64,000 bases of DNA from Desulfatibacillum aliphaticivorans DSM 15576 (GCF_000429905.1 NZ_AUCT01000030.1:1-64000); one strand, 5' to 3'. Positions 34,537 to 44,294 are shown, counted from the stretch's first letter. Translations and numbers: made by a program. The notes: generated from the sequence alone by a model not told the origin.

Positions 34537-35475
34537 GTGTTATTTGACATCTTGAAGGTATCTTTAGGATTCGTTTGTCTATATTTTGGGGCTCAGTGGA
34601 CCGTAACCGGAGCGATTAGAATCGGGAACGCCCTGAACTTGGCCAAGGCGTTTTTAGGGCTTACCGTGGTGGCTTTCAGCACCAGCTCCCCTGAGCTGAT
34701 GGTCAACCTTCTGGCCGCCTCGCGCGGATACACGGCGTTTTCCCTTTCCAATATTTCGGGCAGCAATTTGGCGAACCTGTGCGTGGGCTTTGGCTTGTGC
34801 GGGCTGTTCAGCAGGCTGGCCGTTTCCCGGGAGGTTTTCCGGGCGGACCTGATTTATTTTTGCATCGGCCCTATTTTGATGCTTCTGTTTTTCTTTTTCA
34901 CGCCGGATCATTCCCTGCCCTTATTCGCGGCCGTTCCCCTGCTCTGCCTCATCGGCGCCTATCTTTACTCCAAAAAATCCACCATTAACAGCGCCGACGT
35001 GGAAAGCAACGAACCCAAGCGCCTGGGATCCGGGATATTTCTTTTAATTCTCGGAGCCGCCCTGCTTTATCTGGGCGGGGAACTGGTCTTAAGGGCCGCC
35101 GTCTCCATAGCCGGAACCCTGGGCATTTCCGACGCTATCATCGGATTCACCATCGTGGCTGTCGGCACCTCCATCCCGGACATCATGGCCAGCATCATCG
35201 CCGCCCGCAGGGGCGAAAACGCCATCGCCGTCGGCAATCTGCTGGGCAGCAATATCTTCAATATATTCCTGGTGATCGGCGGAACCCTGATCGTTTACGG
35301 CAACGGCCTGACCACGGATTCCGGCATCCTCATGGACTACTGCCTGGTCGCCGCATGCTCGGTGCTGTTTTACGCCCTAATCAACTGGACCAGGCTGAGC
35401 CCTCGCATCTGGGGCGGCGGTCTGTTAGGCATTTACCTCGTGTACACCACCATCCGGGTGATCGCCGGAACCTGA
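34537..35475 (+). CDS. CaCA-family exchanger, second copy
   Basis: The 312-residue protein has ten membrane helices in two halves. The alpha-repeats read FSTSSPELMVNLLAA (about residue 46) and AVGTSIPDIMASIIAA (about 208), each followed by GSN. The first half has Ser for the usual Gly and the second Asp for the usual Glu, so its ion preference may differ from the paralogue at 4901. The start is a GTG with AGGGGTG upstream. It is probably a single-gene transcript, since a large hairpin follows its stop. Confidence 0.87.
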   Translation: MLFDILKVSLGFVCLYFGAQWTVTGAIRIGNALNLAKAFLGLTVVAFSTSSPELMVNLLAASRGYTAFSLSNISGSNLANLCVGFGLCGLFSRLAVSREVFRADLIYFCIGPILMLLFFFFTPDHSLPLFAAVPLLCLIGAYLYSKKSTINSADVESNEPKRLGSGIFLLILGAALLYLGGELVLRAAVSIAGTLGISDAIIGFTIVAVGTSIPDIMASIIAARRGENAIAVGNLLGSNIFNIFLVIGGTLIVYGNGLTTDSGILMDYCLVAACSVLFYALINWTRLSPRIWGGGLLGIYLVYTTIRVIAGT

Positions 35476-35577
35476 ACGCCGGTTTGACAATGTTGGATGA
35501 ACCTGCGCACGCCCTTTTGGGGCGTCCAAACGGCCTGCACAAGTTCACGCAACCCATCTCTAAAAAAAATGTCTTGC

Positions 35578-35645
35578 GCAGAACCATCCAACCTACATAT
35601 CCACCTAATATAATGTGCTTTTCCATGTAGGTCGGGTGGTTCTGC
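35578..35645. repeat. Long inverted repeat flanked by T-runs
   Basis: Two 21-base arms (35578-35598 and 35625-35645) pair with one G-T wobble and one mismatch around a 26-base loop. On the plus strand the hairpin is followed by AATAATACTTTTTTT; on the minus strand by a run of eight T. It could terminate the CaCA transcript or be a miniature inverted-repeat element. The rest of 35476-35894 holds no gene that I can support. Confidence 0.6.
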
Positions 35646-35894
35646 AATAATACTTTTTTTGAAATCCGATTTCATTGCATCTCCTAATATCATGATGTCA
35701 GCCATAGACCTCAAGGCAGGTTCACCCGACGACTCACTTTTTTATGTTCCACTAAAAAAATGAATAATTAGTGGACGAACTTCAAAAAAGGCGGTATTCC
35801 TTTACACAGTTGTATAGCCTTCAAAAAGCCCGAAAGATTAATGTTCCGCCATTGTTCACGTTGTGCAAACCTCAATTTCAACGGGGGGAGTTTA

Positions 35895-36566
35895 ATGAAT
35901 CCGCAAAAAGAACACTTGCAGCCCACGCCCATCATCAATTCCGATCATGAATCCGTCATCGCTTTCGCCCGGGAAAACGCGGGGAAATCCGAAAACCCCG
36001 TGGACCAGGCAATCAGCCTGTATTACGCCGTCCGGGACGGCATCCGGTACAATCCCTACAAATTCGTCCTGACCGTGGAAGGCTTGAAAGCCTCCACCAC
36101 CCTGGAGGTGGGCGAGGCCTGGTGCGTACCCAAAGCCGCCCTGCTGGCCGCCTGCTGCCGGGTCATGGGCATTCCGGCCCGGGTGGGTTACGCGGACGTA
36201 CAAAATCATCTTTCCACCAAACGCATGCGCGAGCAAATGCAGACCAACGTGTTTCACTGGCACGGGTACAACACCATTTATCTGAACGGAAAATGGGTGA
36301 AAGCCACGCCTGCGTTCAACGTGGAGTTATGCGAAAAATTCCGCCTGAGAACCCTGGAGTTTGACGGGGAGAACGACTCCATTTACCATCCCTTTGATTT
36401 GGACGGGAACAAGCACATGGATTACATCAACTTCCGGGGCGAATACGACGACGTTCCCCTGGCCGAGATGATCAAGACCTTTCAGGGCCTGTACGGAGAA
36501 GACGCCTTCGCCAACGTGGACGAGGACTTTGACGCGGACGTGGCTAAGGAAAATCCCGGCGCCTGA
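35895..36566 (+). CDS. Transglutaminase-like protein
   Basis: About 223 residues. I use the ATG at 35895, which follows GGGGGGAG, and not the earlier ATG at 35841 that lacks a site. A transglutaminase/cysteine-protease fold is shown by the catalytic Cys in GEAWCVPKAALLAACCR (about 74-90), GIPARVGYADV, and His and Asp-region residues in FHWHGYNTIYLNGKWVKATPAFN (in pieces). Relatives cleave peptide or isopeptide bonds. It has no signal peptide. It precedes the DUF362 gene by 38 bases. Confidence 0.83.
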   Translation: MNPQKEHLQPTPIINSDHESVIAFARENAGKSENPVDQAISLYYAVRDGIRYNPYKFVLTVEGLKASTTLEVGEAWCVPKAALLAACCRVMGIPARVGYADVQNHLSTKRMREQMQTNVFHWHGYNTIYLNGKWVKATPAFNVELCEKFRLRTLEFDGENDSIYHPFDLDGNKHMDYINFRGEYDDVPLAEMIKTFQGLYGEDAFANVDEDFDADVAKENPGA

Positions 36567-36603
36567 TAATTTTCGGTCCGCTAAAAATGAAGGGGGGGAG
36601 AAA

Positions 36604-37719
36604 ATGATCGCAAAAAACCGGGTGATGATTTTGGATGCGGCCTACGACGAGGAATCCCTAAAGGATGCGGTGGAGGCCGTGTTCCGGGAATTCCCCCTGG
36701 ATTTGGACGGGAAGACCGTTCTGGTCAAGCCCAACATCCTGGCCGGAGAGCCGCCGGAAAAAGGCGTGACCACCCATCCCATGCTGGTGAAGGCGGTGGT
36801 GGACAAGCTCAAGGCCCAAGGCGCCAAGGTGATGGTGGGCGACAACCCCGGCGTGTTCGGCTACGGCAGGTCGGAAAAAGCCGCGGAAACCGCCCGGATT
36901 TCAGACGCCGTGGGCGACGCCTTTGTGCACCTGGGCCAGAGCCCGGTCAAAACCAGCCTGCCGTCCCAGGACGTCCCCTGCGTCATGATCTCCAACGAGG
37001 TGCTCACCGCTGATCTGGTGATCAACCTGCCCAAGCTCAAAACCCACGGCCTGACCTTTTACACCGGCGCGGTGAAGAACACCTTCGGCTACGTGGTGGG
37101 CGGGGATAAAATGCGGGTCCATTCCCAGGCGGTGACGCCCAAGCGCTTTTCCCAGGCCCTGGTGGATATTTTTTCGGTCCGGCCGCCGGACTTGACCATC
37201 ATGGACGCCGTGGTCGCCATGGAAGGCGCCGGCCCCCACCACGGAAGCCTGCGGAACGTGGGAAAAATCCTGGCCAGTAACAACGCCGTGAGCCTGGACG
37301 CCGTTGCCGTAACCATGATTGGGGGAAATCCCAGATCCATCCTGCACCTGGACATCGCCGCGGAAAAGGGCCTGGGCGCCATCGACCTGGATCAAATCTC
37401 CCTGAACACGGAAATCGTCCCCATCCCCGATTTTAAAATGCCCGTGACCTTTGTCCCGGGCGTCATGGGCATGGTCTTGAACCGGTTTTTATCCAAGTGG
37501 ATCAACTGCCTGCCCCAAATCCAGGAAGACAAATGCAAGCAGTGCGGCCTGTGCGTCAAGCACTGCCCTACCAAAGCCATGACCATGGCGAAAAAATCCT
37601 ATCCCAAGGCGGACAAGAACGTCTGCATCAATTGCTATTGCTGCCAGGAAATGTGCCCGGAAGACGCCATCGTCCTCAAGGGCCGCACCCTGAACTTCAT
37701 CAGGGGCTCCTCCCGATAG
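36604..37719 (+). CDS. DUF362 iron-sulfur protein
   Basis: About 371 residues from the ATG at 36604, with GGGGGGAG upstream. The main domain is DUF362 (about 10-290; LVKPNIL and PKLKTHGLTFYTGAVKN). At the C terminus two ferredoxin motifs, CKQCGLCVKHCP and CINCYCCQEMCP, should hold two [4Fe-4S] clusters. The family is widespread in anaerobes; its substrate is not known. It is probably co-transcribed with the transglutaminase gene and converges on the long kinase gene. Confidence 0.83.
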   Translation: MIAKNRVMILDAAYDEESLKDAVEAVFREFPLDLDGKTVLVKPNILAGEPPEKGVTTHPMLVKAVVDKLKAQGAKVMVGDNPGVFGYGRSEKAAETARISDAVGDAFVHLGQSPVKTSLPSQDVPCVMISNEVLTADLVINLPKLKTHGLTFYTGAVKNTFGYVVGGDKMRVHSQAVTPKRFSQALVDIFSVRPPDLTIMDAVVAMEGAGPHHGSLRNVGKILASNNAVSLDAVAVTMIGGNPRSILHLDIAAEKGLGAIDLDQISLNTEIVPIPDFKMPVTFVPGVMGMVLNRFLSKWINCLPQIQEDKCKQCGLCVKHCPTKAMTMAKKSYPKADKNVCINCYCCQEMCPEDAIVLKGRTLNFIRGSSR

Positions 37720-37755
37720 GCGGGCCTGTTTGGGAGGGCTCAGGACTTGGATCGT

Positions 37756-40700
37756 TTAGCTTTCCAAGGCTTTTCTGACCTGTTCGGCCAGCTTGTTTTG
37801 GGAAAACGGTTTTTCCAGAAAGTGCACATCCTTCTCCAGGACGCCGTGCCGGGCGATAAGGTCGGCCGTGTACCCGGACATAAACAAGACTTTCAGGGAC
37901 GGGTGGCGGGATTTGAGCTCCTCGGCCAAATCCTTGCCGTTCATGCCGGGCATGATGACATCCGTAATGAGCAATTGGATGCCGTCCTGGAACTCGTCAA
38001 CCAGATTAAGGGCCTTCTGGGGAGAGGAAGCAGTCAGCACGCGGTAACCGGATCTTTCCAACATGCTTTTAGCCATGGAAATGATGGCTTTTTCATCCTC
38101 AACCAGCAGTACGGTTTCCCCTTTTCCCTCAAGGGGTTCAGCCGCCTGCAAAGCCTCTGACGCAGTCTCCGGCGAGCCATGCCTGGGCAGATAGATTTTA
38201 AACAAGGCGCCTTTCCCCGGCTCGCTTTCCACCAAAACGGCGCCATCATTTTGTTTGACGATGCCGTATATGGTGGACAGTCCCAGACCGGTCCCCCGGT
38301 CCGGCTTCTTGGTCGTGAAAAAGGGTTCGAAAATATTGGCCATGGTTTCCCGGTCCATGCCGCAGCCGTTATCTTTCACGCTCAAAAGCACATAATCGCC
38401 GGGTTTGAGATCCGGGGTGGGAATGCAGGCCTCTGGTGAAACTATTTCATTATGGACGCTTATGCATATTTCCCCGCCGCTGGAAATAGCGTCCCTGGCG
38501 TTGACGCACAGGTTGGCGAGCAACTGATCCAATTGGGACGGGTCCATGCGCACAAACCATGTCTCGCTCCCGGGTTTCCAGATCATCCGGATGTCCTCCC
38601 CAATCAGCCTGCGCAGCATTTTCAGCATGCCTTCCAAGGTTTCATTCAGATCCAAAACCCTGGGGGCGATGGTTTGTTTTCGCGCAAAAGCCAGCAACTG
38701 CCGGGTGACTTCCGAGGATCTCATGGCGGCGTCCAGGATTTCCCTGAAGCTTTCATAAAAGGGATGGGCAGGGGGCATGCCGTCCAAAGCCAGCTCCGAG
38801 TATCCGATGATCACATTCAACATGTTGTTGAAATCATGAGCCACTCCGCCCGCCAACCTGCCCACGGACTCCATTTTTTGCGCTTGCGTCAATTGGGCAT
38901 GGAGTTGTTCCCGCTCGGCCTCGGCCTGCTTGCGCTCGGTAATATTGCGCGTAATGGTTGCCAAGTCGGTCATGTCGCCGGTGGCAATGTCTTCGGTATG
39001 GAAAAGGTCGTAAAGAACGGGAATCGCTTCACCCGTTTTGAAATGGCGAAAGCGAAACTCCCCCGCCCATCGTCCATCCCGCATAACGGCGGGAAGAATG
39101 GTGTTCCGGAGGTACGGCAAGTCATCAGGCAGGAAGTAATCTTCGATCCTGGTCTGCGCGACCGCCTCTTCCCCATCCAGCCCCACCATCGCCTGCCCGG
39201 CTGGATTCACGAAGTAAGCCGCCTGGTCCGTATCCGCCACGCCAATGAAATCCTGACTGCGTTTGATAATATTAGCCAGGACCTGATTGCGCCGTTCCAA
39301 ATGCTTGCGTTTGGTGATGTCTATGGCAATTTCAAAGCGGACGTCCCTGCCATCCGGCCAACTGATGATGCGATCCGCTATCGCGTAATGCCGGTCAACA
39401 TGCTTGTTATGGAATTCCCAGTGATGGGAAGCGGGTTTTTGCTTCAATATAATATCGTTGGTGCAGAAAGGGCATGGCGAATCCAGGTTTTGTATGATTT
39501 TGTAACATTTTGCGCCGAGGCAATCGGGCGGCAGCATTCGCTGGAAATAGCTGTTGACATACAACAACTCATGGGTTGCCGGGTCGGAGATGTAGATTAC
39601 CTCGTCAATGCTGTTGAATATGGCGAGCAGTTGCTCCCGTTCTTCCCGCAGCTTTTTTTCGGCCAGTTTATGTTCGGTGAGATCAATATCAATGCAGAAT
39701 AACTCGGGCTCGCGCCCCGGCAGGCGGACCAAGGCGTGGGATGAATAGACCTGGATGGGCGAACCGTCCTTGCGCATCAATTCCAGCTCGGACGGCGGGA
39801 TCGCCTCTCCGGTTTCGGCCATTTGGCGCATCTCCGTTTGCACGGCTTCGCGCATGGCGGGAGGAATGATCAAGTCTATCAGGTTTTGGCCAAGGGCCTC
39901 TTCCTCGGTGTAGCCGTAAAAGGTTTCCGCGGCATGGTTCCAATAGCTTACCGCGCCGTCCAGGGCGTACCCCTGGACAGCCACCGAGGTCACATTCCGC
40001 AGCATCTCCTTGAAACGCATTTCGCTGGCTTTCAGCGCTTCTTCGGCTTGCTTTGCTTCGGTCACATCGCGGGCAATGCCGACATAACCCGTGACTTTCC
40101 CGGACTCATCCCTGTTGGGGGACCCCTTGGACATGTGCCACCGCCAGGACCCGTCGTGATGCCGGACCCGATATTCCAGACCGCCTTGTTTGCCGCCGTT
40201 CATCACCGTTTTTTCCAGGAAGGCGCGGCACAGGTGGACGTCCTCAGGGTGGACATAAGGCTCAAAGGACTTTCCCACGGCTCGTTCCGCCGGTTCGCCC
40301 AGGAACTCCAGCCAATTTGGGGAAACATAGGTAAACCGGCCTTCGGCGGAAAGGGCGTATACAATGTCGTTGGCATTCTCCACGAAAGAACGGAACAACT
40401 GCTCGCTTTGACGCAAGGCCTCGCTGGTCCGCGCCAGTTTGATATGGGCGTAGGACATGCGGGAGATAAGATTGATGAGATTGCAGTAAAAGGTCATCAC
40501 CTGATCCACCGTTTTACGCGACCAGCGAGGGACGGATAGATAGGCCTTAAGATATGCCTCCTCGTCGAATCCATAACGGCGGGCCTGTTCCCGGAAGGCC
40601 GCGACGTCGGGCGTTTCATCCTCAAAGAAAAACTGACCGAGGAAGAGGTTGCCGGCGTGTCTCCCGCCAATGACAATCGGGGTCGCCATATCCCACATGT

Positions 40701-42054
40701 TGTTCTTGCATTTATACAATTTGAAGGTTCCCGGCTCCACGGTGGATGCGAGAAGCGTGTCGCTTTCACGGCAATTTAAGGCGGTTTCGGGATGAACCCG
40801 GTGGAATTTGGTGCAGACATCCTGCCAGCCTGTCCCGACAAGGACATTTCCCTCCAGGTCGATAATGCCCACTCCGATGTCCGTCAATGCGTGAAAATCG
40901 TCCATCAGGGATTGTATTTGATCAACGTCCAAAACGTCGGCGAGATTCAAACGCCCAATATCGCCTTCCGGATCAAGGAGGGCGTTCAGCTTGGTCCGCA
41001 CCCTGCTTTCACTCTCCCGCAGGGCCTCTTCGGCTTTCTTGCGTTCCGTAATGTCGGCGGCGACGCTTAAAATGGCGGGCTTGCCGTCCCACTCAATGAA
41101 TCTTGCCAGCACCTCCAGGGGAAAAGTGGATCCGTCCTTTCGGTGGTGAAGGACTTCAAAGCGCGCTTCCCCCTTCTCCCGGATTTTCCGGTAACGCTCC
41201 GGCAGCATGGCCCGGGTCTCCGGAGCGTCCAGGTTATGCAAATCCGTGTTCAAAAACTCTTCCTCGTCAGCGTAGCCGTGCAAGGTGTATGTGGCTTGGT
41301 TTCCATAATGAAACCGGCCCTTGAAGTCATGGATGGTTATGGAGGCCGGAGCCAGGTCCAGCATGCGCCCCAACAGGGCTATTCGTTTTTCAGCCTGTTG
41401 TTGGGCCGCCATTTTGTCCAGGGCGAACCCTATGTCATTGGCAAGCTCCCTGAACAGGACTTGCTCCTCCTGATTGCCGGCCAGTTCCTCTGGAACGGAG
41501 ACGGACAACACGCCGTGGATGCGATCCTTGTACCCCAAACGGCAAGTAAAGACCGCCCATCCCCCGTACTCCCGCGTCAGCGGACACTCGGGACAATCCC
41601 GCCGGGCGTCCCGGACCACCGTCACCTCATCAGCCAGGAAAGATTGCCGCACACAGCGGGGATATGCACCCTGCATCAGTTGCCGCTCCAGCTGCAAAAA
41701 GCCGCCGCTGGCCCGGCCGGATTTAACGGCCGTGACCTGATGGGTTTGGGAGTCCGCCAGGGCGATCCAGGCGTTCTGGTAGCTTGGACCGGCCGTGAGT
41801 TGAATGCAGGCCTTTTCTATCAGGCTCAGGGGAGTCTCCTCGGAAACCAAAAGTTTGTTCACGCTGCGAATGGTCAGCAAAACATTCTTGATGTGCGCTT
41901 CCCGGGCCTCCGCCTCCGCCAGACGCACCACCAGGGTGTGATTATTCCCCACAATGGCGTCCACCTGACCGTCCCGAACGGCCTGCAGGGCGTCCTCAGC
42001 GCGTTTTAGCCTCTTTTGCAGTTCCTCATAGGACGGCGGCGTCTTGAACGTCAT
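37756..42054 (-). CDS. PAS/GAF/PocR hybrid histidine kinase of the kai operon
   Basis: About 1432 residues. The domain order, by approximate residues, is: coiled coil (1-45), GAF (60-215), PAS (220-345), PocR ligand-binding domain (360-540), four more PAS domains (555-1055), histidine-kinase dimerisation with the phospho-His in AGGVAHDFNNML, ATPase with GLGLSTIYGIVKQ, and a C-terminal receiver with DVIMPGMNG and the LEKPF lysine. No membrane segment is seen, so it senses in the cytoplasm. I use the ATG at 42054, with GGAGAG upstream. Its start overlaps the kaiB gene by 29 bases, so it is probably the output or input partner of the KaiBC pair. Confidence 0.9.
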   Translation of the reverse strand: MTFKTPPSYEELQKRLKRAEDALQAVRDGQVDAIVGNNHTLVVRLAEAEAREAHIKNVLLTIRSVNKLLVSEETPLSLIEKACIQLTAGPSYQNAWIALADSQTHQVTAVKSGRASGGFLQLERQLMQGAYPRCVRQSFLADEVTVVRDARRDCPECPLTREYGGWAVFTCRLGYKDRIHGVLSVSVPEELAGNQEEQVLFRELANDIGFALDKMAAQQQAEKRIALLGRMLDLAPASITIHDFKGRFHYGNQATYTLHGYADEEEFLNTDLHNLDAPETRAMLPERYRKIREKGEARFEVLHHRKDGSTFPLEVLARFIEWDGKPAILSVAADITERKKAEEALRESESRVRTKLNALLDPEGDIGRLNLADVLDVDQIQSLMDDFHALTDIGVGIIDLEGNVLVGTGWQDVCTKFHRVHPETALNCRESDTLLASTVEPGTFKLYKCKNNMWDMATPIVIGGRHAGNLFLGQFFFEDETPDVAAFREQARRYGFDEEAYLKAYLSVPRWSRKTVDQVMTFYCNLINLISRMSYAHIKLARTSEALRQSEQLFRSFVENANDIVYALSAEGRFTYVSPNWLEFLGEPAERAVGKSFEPYVHPEDVHLCRAFLEKTVMNGGKQGGLEYRVRHHDGSWRWHMSKGSPNRDESGKVTGYVGIARDVTEAKQAEEALKASEMRFKEMLRNVTSVAVQGYALDGAVSYWNHAAETFYGYTEEEALGQNLIDLIIPPAMREAVQTEMRQMAETGEAIPPSELELMRKDGSPIQVYSSHALVRLPGREPELFCIDIDLTEHKLAEKKLREEREQLLAIFNSIDEVIYISDPATHELLYVNSYFQRMLPPDCLGAKCYKIIQNLDSPCPFCTNDIILKQKPASHHWEFHNKHVDRHYAIADRIISWPDGRDVRFEIAIDITKRKHLERRNQVLANIIKRSQDFIGVADTDQAAYFVNPAGQAMVGLDGEEAVAQTRIEDYFLPDDLPYLRNTILPAVMRDGRWAGEFRFRHFKTGEAIPVLYDLFHTEDIATGDMTDLATITRNITERKQAEAEREQLHAQLTQAQKMESVGRLAGGVAHDFNNMLNVIIGYSELALDGMPPAHPFYESFREILDAAMRSSEVTRQLLAFARKQTIAPRVLDLNETLEGMLKMLRRLIGEDIRMIWKPGSETWFVRMDPSQLDQLLANLCVNARDAISSGGEICISVHNEIVSPEACIPTPDLKPGDYVLLSVKDNGCGMDRETMANIFEPFFTTKKPDRGTGLGLSTIYGIVKQNDGAVLVESEPGKGALFKIYLPRHGSPETASEALQAAEPLEGKGETVLLVEDEKAIISMAKSMLERSGYRVLTASSPQKALNLVDEFQDGIQLLITDVIMPGMNGKDLAEELKSRHPSLKVLFMSGYTADLIARHGVLEKDVHFLEKPFSQNKLAEQVRKALES

Positions 42055-42358
42055 CGTGCTTCTCTCCAAACAGGGCTAGGATTTTTTCCTTATCGCTCAA
42101 GTTGCCGTAAACCAGGGATTCCATGCCGTGAGCCTCGATCTCCAGGGCGGGCGTAAGATATATTCCTTTTTCCAGGGCGACTTCAGGGGTTGCAACAACA
42201 TCCACGATGGCTACTTTCAAATTCCATTGTGATATATTTTCCTGGATCATTTTGATGTTTTGCAAAGCGATACGGGAGTTGGGGGCGTCTCCGGCAATGT
42301 AAAGCACGGCCCGGCAATCCGGCAGGCCGGAGCCGCAATTCTGGTCATGAGCCGTCAT
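42026..42358 (-). CDS. kaiB: KaiB clock protein homologue
   Basis: 110 residues from the ATG at 42358, which has GGGAGG six bases upstream. The thioredoxin-like KaiB sequence is clear: LYIAGDAPNSRIALQNI (about 21-37), IVDVVATPEVALEKGIYLTPALE in pieces (about 52-74) and YGNLSDKEKILALFG. In cyanobacteria KaiB switches fold and binds KaiC. Its start overlaps the kaiC stop by 14 bases and its end overlaps the kinase start by 29, so the three proteins are made together. A short charged tail (EKHDDVQDAAVL) follows the domain. No kaiA gene is present. Confidence 0.92.
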   Translation of the reverse strand: MTAHDQNCGSGLPDCRAVLYIAGDAPNSRIALQNIKMIQENISQWNLKVAIVDVVATPEVALEKGIYLTPALEIEAHGMESLVYGNLSDKEKILALFGEKHDDVQDAAVL

Positions 42359-43811
42359 CTGAGGCCTCCCTTTCAATTACCTTCACACCATGGCTGGTAA
42401 TCCTGAAGTCATGAATCATGTTGGAATGGCTGCGGCCGCGTGATTTCAGTATAACGAGTTTTCTTTCGTATCCCCGGTCCGTTTCCACATTGCGCAGCAA
42501 AATCACCGTGTCAATAATGGATGAAAGATCCAGGCCGGTTATCTCTCCCTCCCTGGGGGACGGCGAGGACAGGTTCGTAAGCAGGACCGTTATTCCCTGC
42601 TTCTTGCAATGGGTGACCAGCCTGAGAAGATAATCAAAGGCGGAATGCTTGGAGCCCATCCGGCGGCAGGCCGAAATGGCGTCCAGGATCAAATGCCGGG
42701 GCTGGAAATCCTCGATGGCCTTGAAAGCCTGGATCAGGTGTTCTTCTATCCCCTGGGACTCCGGCATGGAGGAAATGAACTTTAGATGGCCGGTGTCCAG
42801 AGCCGCGTTCATGTCCAGGCCGGGGCTGAGCATGCAGCTTGCCAGCGCGTCCCAGGACTCCTCAAAATCCAGGTATAAAACCTTTTCATGCAAGGATGTT
42901 ATGGCTCTGCAATAGGAACAGGCAAAGGTGGTTTTGCCGGTCCCGCTGGCGCCGGTGATCAACGTGCAGGAATTACGGCGATATCCCCCGGAAATCAGGG
43001 CGTCCAGGTCTTTAACCCCTGAAGTGATGGACTCTCCAAACGCCCGGTGCTGTAAATCGGCCTGGGTTACGGGGATGATCCACAAACCTCTGCCGGTAAT
43101 CCCAAAAGGATATTCGTTCCTTCCATAGGAGGAACCCCGATATTTCACCACGCGCAAGCGCCTTGTGACCACCTGTTCCGAAACCCTTTGGTCCAGGTGC
43201 ACGACGCAGTCAGCCATATATTCCAAAAACTCATGATGCCGAAAGGTCCGGGCGCCGGCGTTCGCCTTGACCGTCACCATGGCGGTCAGTCCGGAATCCA
43301 GAATCCACTCATGAAGCAAATGGAACTCCCCCCGCTCCCTGGCCTCGTCTCCAAGGAGCCTCAACAGGACGTCCGGTGCGTCAATGACAATATTCTCAGC
43401 TTTCATCTCTGCGATTTTATTCTCCAGGATGCCCAGCAAGCCCTGCAGATCGAAGTCTCCGCTAAACACAGCGTCCGGTTTAATGCGCGCGCTTATAAGA
43501 CTGAGGCGCCCTTGCTCCTCCAGGGCCTTGACGTCCCACCCAAAAGAGCTCGCGTAGCGTCGCAGGGCGTCCTTCCGCTCCTCAAAGGTCAGTAGAATTC
43601 CGGGGCCCCCGTTCACTGCGCCCCTGACGAGAAACTCCAGGCCGAACATGGTCTTTCCCGTACCCGGCCCTCCCACAAGCAACGTCATGGCCCCCTTGGG
43701 GACGCCCCCCATGAGAACTTCGTCAAACCCCTTGATTCCGGTAGCTTCCTTGGGCGCCTTCCCCGTACAGGCGGAGGCAGGGCCCTGCAATTCGTTAGAT
43801 TCCATGGGCAT
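42345..43811 (-). CDS. kaiC: KaiC clock ATPase homologue, two RecA domains
   Basis: 488 residues, close to the usual ~520. I choose the ATG at 43811, five bases from GGAAG. CI has Walker A GGPGTGKT (47-54) and the catalytic pair in TFEERKDAL; CII has TGASGTGKTT and DFEESWDAL. The phosphosite region reads ITGLDLSSIIDTV, giving T425, S430 and S431, against T426, S431 and T432 in the cyanobacterial clock protein. The R-rich SRGRSHSN loop is present. The C-terminal A-loop and tail that bind KaiA are short, consistent with the absence of KaiA. It heads the kaiC-kaiB-kinase operon. Confidence 0.93.
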   Translation of the reverse strand: MPMESNELQGPASACTGKAPKEATGIKGFDEVLMGGVPKGAMTLLVGGPGTGKTMFGLEFLVRGAVNGGPGILLTFEERKDALRRYASSFGWDVKALEEQGRLSLISARIKPDAVFSGDFDLQGLLGILENKIAEMKAENIVIDAPDVLLRLLGDEARERGEFHLLHEWILDSGLTAMVTVKANAGARTFRHHEFLEYMADCVVHLDQRVSEQVVTRRLRVVKYRGSSYGRNEYPFGITGRGLWIIPVTQADLQHRAFGESITSGVKDLDALISGGYRRNSCTLITGASGTGKTTFACSYCRAITSLHEKVLYLDFEESWDALASCMLSPGLDMNAALDTGHLKFISSMPESQGIEEHLIQAFKAIEDFQPRHLILDAISACRRMGSKHSAFDYLLRLVTHCKKQGITVLLTNLSSPSPREGEITGLDLSSIIDTVILLRNVETDRGYERKLVILKSRGRSHSNMIHDFRITSHGVKVIEREASDDGS

Positions 43812-44294
43812 CATCACTTCCTTTATTCCGATCTTGCGGAATAGAGAGGGATCATTCTTCCTGGGCCGCAAGCACAGTGGGTGAAATCAACAGCGGCAGG
43901 ATGAAAACAGGATGCATCCTGGATTCATCGCCGTCCCTTCCGTCTGACGCATCGCCTGAAGGAGACACATTAATCTATTGATATAATACAAAAATAATGC
44001 TCCATCCCCAAAATAAAAGGCGGCTGTCAGCGCTCTGCGGGACGATCTCGCAATCATAAATCCTATCCACGGGAATTATCCCTTACATAATCTTAACATC
44101 CGTAATCTTTTCTGATCAAGATTAAATATACGGCGTCTGTTTGCCGTCGGCATTGATTGGCCGGCTGCGCACGATTGCGAAACCGCCTGCTCCTGTTTGC
44201 AGGAGCCGCGAACCACTCTTGGTGAAACTCCAAAGGCTGTGAGATATCCAAAAGAGGCCCATGGGCGTGATTATTGTTTTTTTTGCAGGAATTC
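43812..44294. other. Leader of the kai operon and end of the norD gene
   Basis: I see no gene in these 483 bases. The stretch is AT-rich at 43970-44150. A weak leftward promoter is possible at 43983-44011 (TTGGGG, 17 bases, TATTAT). A small hairpin GCTCCTG-TTTG-CAGGAGC sits at 44189-44206 between the end of the norD gene and the kai operon, without a T-run. Confidence 0.4.

Noticed and set aside
35433..35714. 93-codon minus-strand frame between the CaCA and transglutaminase genes
   Set aside because: It runs through the long inverted repeat, has no ribosome site of note and no family features.
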